Part shown: piece by piece, positions 47,151 to 59,035 of the stretch
How the letters are laid out: each line of letters opens with the position of its first letter
Position numbering within the stretch: the stretch's first letter is position 1
Source of the DNA: Bombus terrestris
Lineage: Eukaryota; Arthropoda; Insecta; Hymenoptera; Apidae
Length of the DNA stretch: 64,000 bases
NCBI RefSeq assembly: GCF_910591885.1
Contig: NC_063275.1
Coordinates: forward strand, 19,890,501 to 19,954,500
Reading direction: 5' to 3'
Position numbers and translations under genes: made by a program
The notes under the pieces: model-generated
Seen by the model: only the letters and a program-made list of their open reading frames with translations
Database searches by the model: none
Told to the model about the DNA's origin: nothing

Positions 47151-50100
47151 TTTGTTTCAATATCGTTCACGTCAAAACAAAATCAAGTATGATGCTCCGT
47201 CAGTCTATATGCACGTAGTCATCATTCGTCACTCACTCTCGTCACAACGGTTCCAACGCTCTCTTTCACGCTGACCACACTCCTTGACAACGCTGACAAC
47301 ACTCACCCCTCGACTGACTTAACAGCTATCTCCTATGCCAGGGCTCTGGTATACTCGGCACGCACATGTTCCACAGATGTGGATGACCGATGGTCAAGCA
47401 AACCTTCTTAATTACCCAGAATTTTTCCCTGATACTACAGATATTAAAGATATTTGTCTGGGAAAATGCTTAATTTAACTTGTTAAATAATGACTGGCTT
47501 TTATGATCGAACGCTTTAAACTCGAAACAACGATTCGTCTTACATGTTGCGTAGTGCGTTGAGTTAGAACGAATACCAAAGTTGAAACAATGCTGGCGGT
47601 AGCTGTTAGTGAGGAAAGAATTTTCTCGAGATGCTATCTCGATGGCTTTGTGATGGGAGCGTGCGTTAATTTGATTGATTACCCGAGAAGCGTTTCTCAA
47701 TTATACTGTTGGAAAGATAATTTAATGGGGAAGACATCGGGTAGATACATTTCGGTGATGTTAAAATCGAATGGTTTCAAGTTGTCGTTGTCTACCTTAT
47801 AACCTCTGCTCCTCGCGAAGAATTAAACAGATTAAAATTATATGTTTATGATCTCGTACCTGCTACTCGTGAAAAGGAGGCCAACAGCAATCTTCAGGAA
47901 ATTACAATTGGATGAAAATTAAACCATTGCTGTAGAAAATATTTGAACACTTCTTAAGAAACATTCATCTATTTGTTAATGTAGATTTATATTTTGTAAT
48001 TTTATTTTGTAAATTTCACTGTAGGCTCGTTATAATATAAATTGATACAGCTTTTCCTTAAAATGAAATTGTCTCATGAATTTCCTACAAAATAAATCAA
48101 TAAATCATGTTGCATGCATACATGTACATGTGTATACACAGTATATAAGTTTCATTCGTAATTTTATCATCCATAGTTTCCTAACTTCTCTCTCTTCCCC
48201 TTCCTAAAAGGGTGTAAGGGTTTTCTTACTTATCTAGAAAAATATAATTATAAAAATTACTTTTGAAATCAGTCTTCTTAATTCAAAATCCCAGCTAAAA
48301 TTCGTGTATCAAAGATTCCTTACAATTCCCAAAAATTTCGTTATTACTCTCTTACAAACAGATGAGACTAGTAACTAAAAATAAACACAAAAACCAACTT
48401 CCTTAGTTCAAGCGAAAAAATGAGTATTATAAGTCGACACATACATATTATAAGTGGACTGCGTATAATTATACAAAACCATATTCCCACGAATATGATA
48501 TAAAAATAGAAGCTATATAGAGAGCTGTATCGTGCGCAGAAACATCGTAAATGGTACTAAGTTGGAATATTTTATACATCTCTGTATATTAAAATACACA
48601 TTCTGTGAATTTTTGCATCCTTGCATTTCCCATAAATCTATAAAAATCCGATCTAATTATAACTATAAGATCTATGAATCAGAATAACCAAAAATAAATA
48701 CGAAATTACTTTTAAAATTAATCGCCTTTATTCAAACCTCCAACCAACGAATTCGTACGCTCGAAAGAACACAAATGGGAATGATAAGCAAAAATACACG
48801 TGAATTCACTTTCCAGATCGATGTTTCTAGTTCAAAATCCATTTATATACTTCTTATAAAACCGACTGCGTACATAGAAGTTCTAGTCTACAGCCCATAT
48901 ACGATAAAACGTGTGCGGACTCTTTATTGAGTTATACAAGAGTTTATTCGATCGTAACTTCAACTCGCAATAAAATCTACGAGAAGTATGTTAACAACGC
49001 GCGCGAGGAGATAAATCGCGACAGGAATCGCGGCGCGTTCGAGATCGTTGAAGGATCGTGGGGACGCGTGCCTACTCTAGCGGATCGAGACGCGTATGCA
49101 GATGCACGAGGACGATCGCGTGGAACGTTAGAATGCAGAAAAGAGGTGTGTACCGACGAGTTAACGTTTTGAGTTAAATTCTTGCCGAGTCAAAGGAACG
49201 CTGCAGGCATCAAGTCCATTATCTTCGCCTTCGACGACCTGCTCGGATGCCGCGCGCAATTCCCTCAGAGTGTAACAATGTACCTCTTCCAAAATGGCTT
49301 CGTTATTCTTACCTCGCGATGACGACACGCCCGTTTAAGAATTTTCCATTGTCTCGAAATACGACGACTAGAATTCCACTTATCGCTCGTCTCGTCGATC
49401 TCGCAATTGACTATATCCTTGTCTCGTGAAACTTTATTATTTTTAGATACTAACTTGCAGAATTATTATTCAATTTTCTTTTTCTGTTTCTCTTCTTCCT
49501 GACAATTTTACGGGGAATGAATGGAGGGAATGATTAAAAGATTTCAGTTTCGTAGGATTGTAAATAAGTATTCAGGTTTGGAGATGTGTCGGCTGTAAGT
49601 AAAGTTATCCCTTGATTACAGACTGCCAGCCAAACCCTAATTGTAAGTGGAGTCTGAGTTTTTATTTTGTTACAATCCCCTAGAGGATTTTAGAAGATGT
49701 ACTGGCGAACAAAATAGTTGTACGTGTTAGATACAATTTTATAACACGGTAATTTAACGAGAAAAATATAAATTTAGTGACTAAAAATATACCTGCAGTT
49801 GAGGATTGAATATACGGTCGATCCTGCTGCTGTCCCCGAATTTTTACGTCTGAGTCATAGACTCGTTTTAACAAAATTAATGTTTTAACAAAATATCTAG
49901 TAAAAATTGAAACGAGAAAACACGCATATCAATGAATATTACACTTTTTCCTTGATCTTAAGAAGGTTAACGATGAAAGAATAGGATGAAACAACGCATT
50001 AAAGTTAATCTTTTGCGAAGTACTTGAATTATTGATTCTAATCGTGCGTTTACGCACTTTGTCGTTTGTCTACGATAGAAATGCGTTTAGAAAGTTACGA

Positions 50101-52689
50101 GTGTGCACTAACTGTGCACAAATTAATCTCACGTTTGAAAAACATTTGGGATTGGCTTTCGCATGTTCTAATTGGCGGAATAAAAGAGACAAGTTGTTCC
50201 ATAGATTAGAACTTGATAACGTTAATCTATGCGTGTAATTAATTCGCATGAACACTATAACATTATATTACATCATGTAATTAAAATACTAACGCTCAGC
50301 ACTATCTTATACCAATTATTTAATAAGAAGCAAAAAAACAACAAAGCTGATATCTTACGAAGTTTTCGTTTCATATTATCGGCGTATTAAACTTCGCAAT
50401 AAATCTCGCTGGATCTTTTATCGTTGCTAAAAATTATTAATTTAATTAATTAACTCGTTTCTTTCCAGATTATCCTGTCAGTGACTTAAGAATTTGCAGA
50501 AGAAATAAAATGTTTTTTACGTTTCTGAAAAAATACAACTTCTAGGTACATGCTTTCTTATTCAAAATAACATACTTACAACTAACAATCGTAAATATTT
50601 TATTTATAGATGTAGATATATATGGCTGATAGGGGCAAAAGACGTGCTTTCTGATACAGTACTTTGTAGTATAATGTGTTAGTCATATATCGTTCAATAA
50701 AAAAAGTTAATTAAATTTTAGAATTAATAAATAAGTCAAGGATGTGTCTTAGGTGATTAAAAGTTATCAATTTATCTAAAATGATGGTTATTTGTACTTG
50801 CAAATATGAGTTTTCATTAAAAATTCTTTTAAAAAACTTTTCATGAGAAATCTTTTCATTAAGCTTCTCATTAAATATTCTTATCGGTAGAACTTTTTAA
50901 TCCATAAAAAAGAACTGTACGAAAAAGATTCGATAAAGGCCAAGTATTTCCATATAGAATAATAATATCAGACTTGGCCAAACTTCAAATCTAGTCATTT
51001 TATCAACATTTCATCGATATTCATTTCTATAAGTACTATTCCATAGTTTAAATATTCTAATCGCACTTTGAAACGTCATAGCTCTATTATTTCAAGAGCG
51101 AGAAAAATCGTAAAGAATTCGTACTTTCGAATGGAAACATTTTCTAAAAGTCAAATATTTAATTTCAACTATACGCGTATCTCTGAAAGTAAAAATTTCT
51201 ATCTACTTTAATCTATAAAATTGAATAATCAGAATTTCCTACGAGCTTGCAATCTATTCCGATCAATATACCATCGTTAATTGTACAGAAAAGACATTAA
51301 ACCGAATACAAGTTTCTCGACATTTTCCATGAATCATAGAAACCCTCGAGGGTTCGACAATAGATAAAGTCTGTTGCGTCTATCGATCCGCTCTGGCTGC
51401 AAATTGCAGCATGAAATCTCTCGTGCGCAGTCATGCACTTCTTTGAAAATAGTTTCTCCGATTAATCGCTTTGCCATCGAGTCGAATACGAACGAAAGGT
51501 TATGCTGTTTTATTAAGAAAGAACGCTAGGAGAGAGAAGGGAGGCGGGCAGAGAGACGCGGAGGTGAACAAAAAACCCAGCTGAGAAGAATTCGCTTTCT
51601 AAACTATCTTTGCAACAGGCCATTAAAAGCGACGTTTGTGTATCGGAAAAGTATAAACGATTCTATTAAACGTAAGGTGTTCCGTGTGAATTTTATTCAA
51701 AATTTCATCTATGTTTCTTACACAGAAATTGCTATAATACGGTATTTTTTTAATTGAACCAATAAAAATTAGAAGATATGGTAAAAATATAGAAAAGATA
51801 TCTAGTTAAAGAAAGAATGTTTGATGAAATAATCTTCGTAGAACTAAATACGATATTTCATAAATTTTAACTATACAGAGGTAATACAAAATTTAATAGA
51901 ATATAATGCAATTGTACTATAGTAACGTCCCATTTTTGAAGAACGGATAACTGAATTAATTAGAGAAGTTCAGAAATTCATTTCTATTTTTGATTCGTCG
52001 CTTTCGATATTTTCGCAATCTAGTCGACCTTATTTTCCTGAACTTTCCTCAATTCCCTATTTCACCCTTCTTGCGTCGCTCACAACCCCATCCAGTCTTA
52101 CTTTTAATTTATATGTACATATATTTAATTTATATGCATATAAGCGAACTTCTCGCATACGCGTCAACTGCTTTTACAATAAAAAGAATATTCTTCTCTT
52201 TGGCAAATTTCCTTCTGCTGAATTACACGTTGCACGTGTATTTCAGAAGCGTCGCAACTCAAAACAATATTTGATTATCGTGTTTTAAATTCCATTCTTT
52301 TTGCCAACACGCTGTGTCTAACGAAGTAATTTTTCATAAGTTCCCTAACAATTTTCCACTTCGACTGAAAAATTTAATTGAATTCTCCAATAAATTTTTT
52401 CTTTATCAGGTTCTACATTTTTTTCGGGATATTTTCACGATCATATGAAAAAGTACTTACTACCAAAAGATACGAAATTATTAAATAATATAATTAGTCT
52501 AATTAATTAGTTTGTAAACGTTACAATAAACACAATAACGTGGCAATACTTTTTGTAGTCACTGTACGTGTGTGATAATTTCTCGTGCAGGTATTCGTGC
52601 TCCAAAACGCAAGCGTATTTCGATCGTCATAAAATCAAAGAGAGCAAGTTTTACAGAACTTGTAATACGATATAGGAGCTTTCCCATCC
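47151..52689. other. Non-coding stretch
   Basis: 47220-47350 is C/T-rich and loosely resembles 15463-15530. 48111-48140 is a perfect 30-bp alternating pyrimidine-purine tract. 48990-49200 is a CpG-rich pocket; its 81-codon frame has no motif. 51530-51570 is purine-rich. The remainder is AT-rich and featureless to me. Confidence 0.45.
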
Positions 52690-53290
52690 AGCTCGAATTA
52701 TCTAAATCGTGTACTTAATAATCGGTTGCGAAACAAGCCCGGCAATCAGTGCCCCTTCATAGAGAAATTCGCATCAGATACGCAGTTACCGCTTACGGAG
52801 CGCGCGTTAATGATTAACAACGATAGATAATAAGGATCATTACCGTGAACTGTTAGCTACAGCTTTTATATAAATCGACTAGAAGAGGAGATAAGTGCGC
52901 GAGCACGGCGGAAAAGAGTGTAATTAGAGCGGATGAGGAGAAAGACATCGATAGTAACGCGTAAAAGGGAAACTCAAGAATCTTGTTCGTGATTAGGTTC
53001 ATAAAATCAATGGCGGAAAAACAGGCTCATAAAGAACGTCCGAAGGGAATTTCGTGCGAAGATCGGCGAAGTTCATTATGCGGCGAAGAACATCAAATTG
53101 AATATAAATTATCGGTTTTTGCGCGATAATCGATCACGCGGATCGTTAACGTGCTAAATAATTGCGAATCCGACAGCGTCCGCCTGGGAGCTCGTTAATC
53201 ATTGGTTAATTGAAACGCAATTTCGACGCGACGAGGGAAGCGGCGTCGATACCCGATACTACCTTTTATATACCGTCGTTGAGCGTTCGA
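52690..53290. promoter_or_regulatory. Candidate regulatory cluster (GATA and homeodomain-type sites)
   Basis: This is a long segment of mixed composition with no usable frame. It has AGATAAG and GATAGATAATAAG GATA-type sites (52823-52895), GTTAATGATTAAC (52805-52817), TTAATCATTGGTTAATTGAA (53195-53214), and repeated ATCGAT words. It ends next to a TATATA-containing stretch (53268-53273). Cluster density above the background suggests an enhancer or promoter region. Functional status is inference. Confidence 0.25.
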
Positions 53291-53880
53291 TCGCGTCGAA
53301 TCGTCCTACTGTTCGCTGTCAGAGAGAGAAATGGTCTTAATGTTCGTGCGCCGCGCCGGCCTGATGGCATTTTACAGCGGTGACGCGTGTAATAATTTCC
53401 TGCTTTTGCAATCGCAGCAACGATGCCGTTTTTCTCTCGCCTTCTCAATTTCCTTTTTGATGCTCCGACCAACGATGAATCTAACAAGTGATTCACTCGC
53501 CTGCACCGCCTTTCTATCGACCGAGAAATTCGAACGACATAATACTCGAAAGATAAAATTTCTGTTTCCTAATACGTTCTATGATGTTTAGAGATGACAT
53601 AGATAGACGTATTACTAATAAAATTGGTTGAAAATTATTAATTCCGTACAGATAATAATCTTCCAAAATAATGAATAATTAAATAAATTAATAAAGATCG
53701 TTCGGGAAATCATTGCGCCATCTTCTGTTAAAGTATCCTTAGATAGTAGAAAACTTGTGACCAATAGCAGTCAATGTTAGTTAACGAACAATAGCAAAAC
53801 GTGACTAATTAAAAGCCTAATTTTATAGAAATCGATACATAGATACAAAAATAAAAAAGCTTAAAAAAGAGCGTTCAGAC
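53291..53880. other. Opposed frames, then AT-rich
   Basis: Frames at 53266-53496 (minus) and 53331-53591 (plus) overlap in a CpG-rich segment and have no recognisable domain; not called. The rest is AT-rich. Confidence 0.4.
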
Positions 53881-53916
53881 TATTATCGGTATTATTATCG
53901 GTATTATTATCGATAT
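53881..53916 (+). repeat. Short 12-bp tandem repeat
   Basis: The unit ATTATTATCGGT is repeated about three times, ending in a variant ATTATCGATATC. It is a simple minisatellite. Confidence 0.85.
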
Positions 53917-56900
53917 CTAAGATTTTCAATATTGTACTGACAATTAATATCGATCGTCTGAACGCTGCTGTATGGTAATCCCTTAATCGCGACAGAATTA
54001 GCGGAACTGTATTTGAAATTGATAAACCAAGCACAAGTAATCACAGTACGTATATGAATATACAGAGTGAAATTTTGTGGTACGAAGAGTTTGTTCCCTG
54101 ACACGTAAATGAACGTGATTTATAAACGAGAAATGGACGACATTTTGAATGAATAAAACATAGGAAAAGAAGGCAGTTTTCTCATCGAACGGACGCGGTT
54201 TTCTGCACGGATGAGCATAAAATGTAAAAAATGGAAATTTGCGTGACCTAACGTTGGTCGTAAGCATTCTGTTGCAAATTTGCTCGGTGAGGACGGTGGG
54301 CTGCCGTGCGGTTAGGGAGAAATCACTTTGGACACGTCACGGTGCGCAAAGAGTCTTTCGACATCGCTATTCGTCGGAGATCATTACAGGTGTAATCGGC
54401 ATTCGTTCGTTCTGATGCAACAGGCGCATTGTTTCCACCACAACGAAATGCATCTACGTCGCTCTTGTTCGCGCGATCTGCTTGTCGGCTCGCCTGGCAA
54501 AGGACTAAGAGGTACGCGACGAAATTGAACGCAAATTCTTCTTACTATTGTTATTAGCGTTCCTTCCCTATCTTCGCCAATTTCTACTTAATCAATAGTA
54601 CAAGCGAAGTATTCCATAAGAAAAATATAAGATTGGAAGATATTTCGTTCTTGAAGTTACTCAAAACGTGTAAATGTTTTTGACGAGACCATTATAATTG
54701 GCTTTCGTTCAGGTAAAATTATAATTACATGTATATTTATATATTTTCATCCTTATTGTGATAAGGATATAGCTTCCAAGTCGTTTTTATAATTACTAGA
54801 AACAGATGCTCCTGGCAAAATTAATGTTGATATTTATCGAACAGAAACATAAATTATTCGTCCACGTGATAAGGATTAATTTAGTATTTGGTCGGGGTCA
54901 GATGTAAAGTTGTAATTAAGCTTATCCAAGTTCGTGTTTTTATCAAGGAACGAGACATAAATTTACACATTCTTCTATCTACTTCATGTTTTAACGAGTA
55001 TTATACTTACAGCGTGCCTTTTCCCGCTTTTAACTCTTTCATGTACTTTAACAAACTACCACGATCGATTTTAACGAAACTTTTAAATTCTTCCACGTTA
55101 CTTCTTGTTTACGAAATAGTTAATAATTTATAAAAATACACATTTCATTGGTATGGTTATATTTCCCATAAATGTATAAATATCTAGTTTAATATTCAGT
55201 GTTAATAACACCAGTATCAATATCAAGTTATAATTAATTCCAACTGACGCGGTATATCTCTCAACTACTGAACACTTGCACGATATTAATCGCTATTGCC
55301 TATGTATGCAGTATTGATTTGGAGCAGTATAAAGGACGTTATGGATAGTACTAGAATAATGGTAAATTCGAGTAACATAAAGAATTGTAAAGGGAGAAAT
55401 GTGAGAAAATGTATTAGAAGTCGTATTTATTTGAGTTATGTCTCTTGTCTCAGACGTCTACTCGCAGACTGACTCTCATTCTTTTCTGGAAAATGCGAGC
55501 TCGTGGTATTATACACGAGTCAAGGTCGATATATTTCTTAGAATGTACTCCAGAAAATTGGCAACGTAATGTATTAAACCAGTACGAGTTCCAATATATT
55601 TTTACAATATAAATTAAATTATACAGTAGAGTAAAAAAAAAAATATATACACTTTAGTCGATAAAAATACTCAAAATAAAGGGTATTTACCGAAAGATTA
55701 TTTTTTAAGCCATTTACAAAGCAAAGTATGTTTGGAATTAGTTCTCTAACAGTTAGTTTGAACAAATATTTAAAGCAATAGGACTTGATAACATTAAAAT
55801 GAACAGTACCAGGAACTTGCGAGATAACCAACGATATTCTGTCTATGATAAACATATCAGTAATTACTTATACTAAGTGCTGTCTCAATAATTTGAAAGC
55901 CGACGACGATAATAAGAGGCACTAATAACCACGTGTCAAACAATATCTAAAATAAAAAGGAACAGTCCTTTTTGAAACAATCCTTGTGTATTTAAACAAC
56001 GATATAACAAAATAGACAGATACGTGAGATAATACCAGAAAATAGAAAGATACGTAATCTGCTAACAATTCCGCACGACATATGTCAATTCATTCACAGA
56101 TTCGCAGAATTAATTTAAACAGAAATTGAATGTAAACTTGTAACGATTCTACGAGATGATATAACTGATTGAAAACACGATCGGAATACAAATATGCTCA
56201 ACCAGCAAATAAATACAGGAAGAACAAGATTGAGTACGGTTGTTTGCTCGAGTAACATAGAGGAAGAGTGAAGTGTTACGTGCGCTCGCGCTTGTTCAAC
56301 AGCAACGCACATGCAAGTAAACACTCCGACGAATCGATTTAAAGTATTTCACCGATTAGTATTATAATAGCAAATCGTAACGGAATTTGTCAGTGAACAA
56401 GTTTACAGAACCAGCCCTATGACTACGTAACACCGAAGGAAACATCAAATTTATAGTATCGTAACGATCCACTTTGCGTATCTCTTTAAATCGGCAACAC
56501 CGTTATTTACCGGGTCGCATGCGATGTAGAAACGAAGATTAATTATACTCGATTAATCCAGCTTTCGTTACAGGACGTCACGCAAGAAATTATGAGAGAA
56601 TTATCGTCCAAAGAGTATCGTGATTGCGACGTTTCTATCGATCTTCCACGATGTCAAGAAAAAAAGACGAGAAAAAGGGAGGAAAAGGAAGACATCGCGC
56701 GAGGAGTTCCCAGAGGAAGAAGCGCACTGTTTGGAAACTTTTCCAATGAATAATGAATTTTTTACGCGTATACCGTACCAATAATGAATATGCACGAGAA
56801 TTAAGTATAGCGTTCGCAATCACCATACCAACTTATGCGAGTTTGGAATGACGCGGGTCGTTAATTTATCTCGATGGCCCCTGTATGTACGCGTATATAC

Positions 56901-57479
56901 GCGTCGTATACGTGCGATAATTTGTAACCCAATGTAAGCATTTGGTCCGCCGGTTTCAAATGGTAATAAGGCAGCGTTTATCAGACGTCGCAAAGCAACT
57001 CGGTAGATCACCGGCAACTGGCCTTTCACTCGAAGTCGAAAATTCTTTACGGACAACGGTACACCTGATAACCAGGTTGCGGTTCCGATCGATATTATTC
57101 ACCGGAGACAGCTTTCAATTCGCCTTTTCCCTGTCGACTACTTGTTTCAAAATTATTCTTTCCTACGGCCGCTGATTTCCAGTAAATCGAACGATAGATG
57201 AACCCAATATAGCTATCCTTGATTATCGTCAATCCTGCAAGAACTTGGTAAATGTTTATCATATGAAATTTATGGGACGATACTGATATAAATTTTCCTG
57301 GCATGATCCACTTGTTTTATTTCTGCTTGATCGAATTTGTTTTGAACGTATGTGCAATATATAGACTGAAGTCCATCGAAACGTACGAAGTTCAATTACG
57401 AATATGTTGCAAATCGTTTTCCGCCTGTCAAGTTCCATAGATCTGGCATATTTGCGAGTCAGAGATGCAGAGCAGAGCT
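53917..57479. other. AT-rich non-coding stretch
   Basis: Short frames (for example 53907-54267, 54328-54528, 54888-55133, 56601-57304) show no recognisable family features. 54270-54540 and 56780-57180 are CpG-richer pockets. No repeat was recognised. Confidence 0.45.
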
Positions 57480-58340
57480 GAAAACAAATTTTTCTCCCGT
57501 CCTGAAAAAGTGAACCGACACGTTCACGAAACGTCGTAAATAATCATTGCTCGTGCGAACGCGGTCCGCGAATTTTCATTTTTGTCCCGAATCTTCGTCG
57601 AAATGCCGCGCTGTGCGACGGAACGAAGTGCAACGCGCTAACAACACGAAAGCCGAAGTATCAACAAGCTTTCGAATCTAAAATTGCACCAAGTTATCTA
57701 AACTTCCGTTCGATTTTCTTCATAGACGATACACTACGTACAAACTTTACAAAGCACAAATAACTTTACGACTGTTAACAATCACAATTCGCACCTAGTA
57801 TCGTTCCAAAAGCGATTTACACAGCCGTGGCTTGCCTTCGTCAAATTCCAAAGTCGGCGGATCTCACTCGGCCGCTCAACGAACGAAGCTGTCATGACGT
57901 CGCCTTGTTGCAAGATCAACAGGATGGCGAATTCCATAACCACGCGATTACAGGAATAACAAACGACCTGGGGGACGCCGCGTGACGCATGAAAACCGCG
58001 CGTTTATTAAACGTTCCGGGGATTTTTACGGTTTCGTCATGCGTACGCGCCTTTCTATCGGTGCTGCTCACCCCGAAGCCCACACCCTGTGCCGATCGGA
58101 TCAGATCGGATCGTATAGATGGTTATCGTGGCAACGGGCCGCGTAAGTGCATAGATCACCGGGAGTGCAGTAGCACTGACAGTTAACTGCGCCCACGACA
58201 TCGACCTCCCACGCGCTGACTTTTCTGGATATCGACTTGACCGATTACAAGTACGAGCCTGGCCGACGTGTATTCACGGATTTCGCGGCCACGTCGCCAT
58301 CGCTAGTCGCGTCGGTTCTCATGATTTACGATTAAAAGGG
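57480..58340. promoter_or_regulatory. GC/CpG-rich island, possible promoter or exon region
   Basis: This is the longest GC-rich island in the window, with many CpG. Plus frame 57989-58186 begins ATG with an in-frame TGA just upstream, and has a mildly hydrophobic stretch (GIFTVSSCVRAFLSVLLT) in the first 30 residues. Near its end, at 58143-58148, it contains GTAAGT, a consensus splice donor. A first coding exon ending there is possible but unsupported: no homology is recognisable. GATCGGATCAGATCGGATC near 58095-58113 is a short direct repeat. Treated as a promoter-like island at low confidence. Confidence 0.25.
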
Positions 58341-58503
58341 TTACCAGAGACAGATTGTCGACCGAATGACAGTTCCAATGGTTGGACTTCGCAGAATTTT
58401 CTGGTAAACCACACGATGGTTTTAGCTGGGCTGCTTATTGCGTGTGCCTGTTATTGTCATGCGGAATATCGTTTGTCTTTGGATTTCAAAGTGAATGGAC
58501 GCG

Positions 58504-59035
58504 GAATGTTACGAACTTTGATAGAGATTTTATGAGTGATTGATGGAGAATTAAGTATTAGTTACTGATATTTCTTAGTACGTACGCTGACTATTTTTAA
58601 GGAATGAAGATTATCCTTTGATATTGTACTGTTTAAAAATTTCATTGTCTATGTTTCTCTTTTCGCAAAAGTGTATTGTATTCCTTTTCTTTAATCGAAA
58701 TATATTACACGGCTTGTGTAATTTTGAGAGTAAATTCGAGTTTATATAGGTACATGTGAAATGTTACGAAGTTCGATAAGGATCTTCTAAGCGATTGGTA
58801 GAAAGGTTGGGTATAGGTTCATGATGTTTATTGATATGTGGATTAACTAGTTTTGGAGAATACAAAATTTATATATCGATATTGTATTATGTAACAATTT
58901 CGTATGGATGATTTTCTTTTATTGTAATGGTATATCGTGTTTCTCTTCTTTGTTTGTAGTACATTATCGTATTGATTAATATTGATTATGAGAAGTATAT
59001 AATTTTGAGGATTAACTTAAGTTTATATCGATATC
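58504..59035 (+). repeat. Diverged tandem duplication, about 255-280 bp unit
   Basis: Copy 1 is 58504-58757 and copy 2 about 58758-59035. Shared blocks in order are AATGTTACGAA-TT-GATA, GATTG-TGGAGAA/GATTGGTAGAAAG, GATATTGTA, TTTCTCTT, GTGTAATTTTGAG/TATAATTTTGAG and GAGTTTATAT/AAGTTTATAT. About 65-70% identical by eye, with the offset growing from 255 to 281 through indels. Confidence 0.6.
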
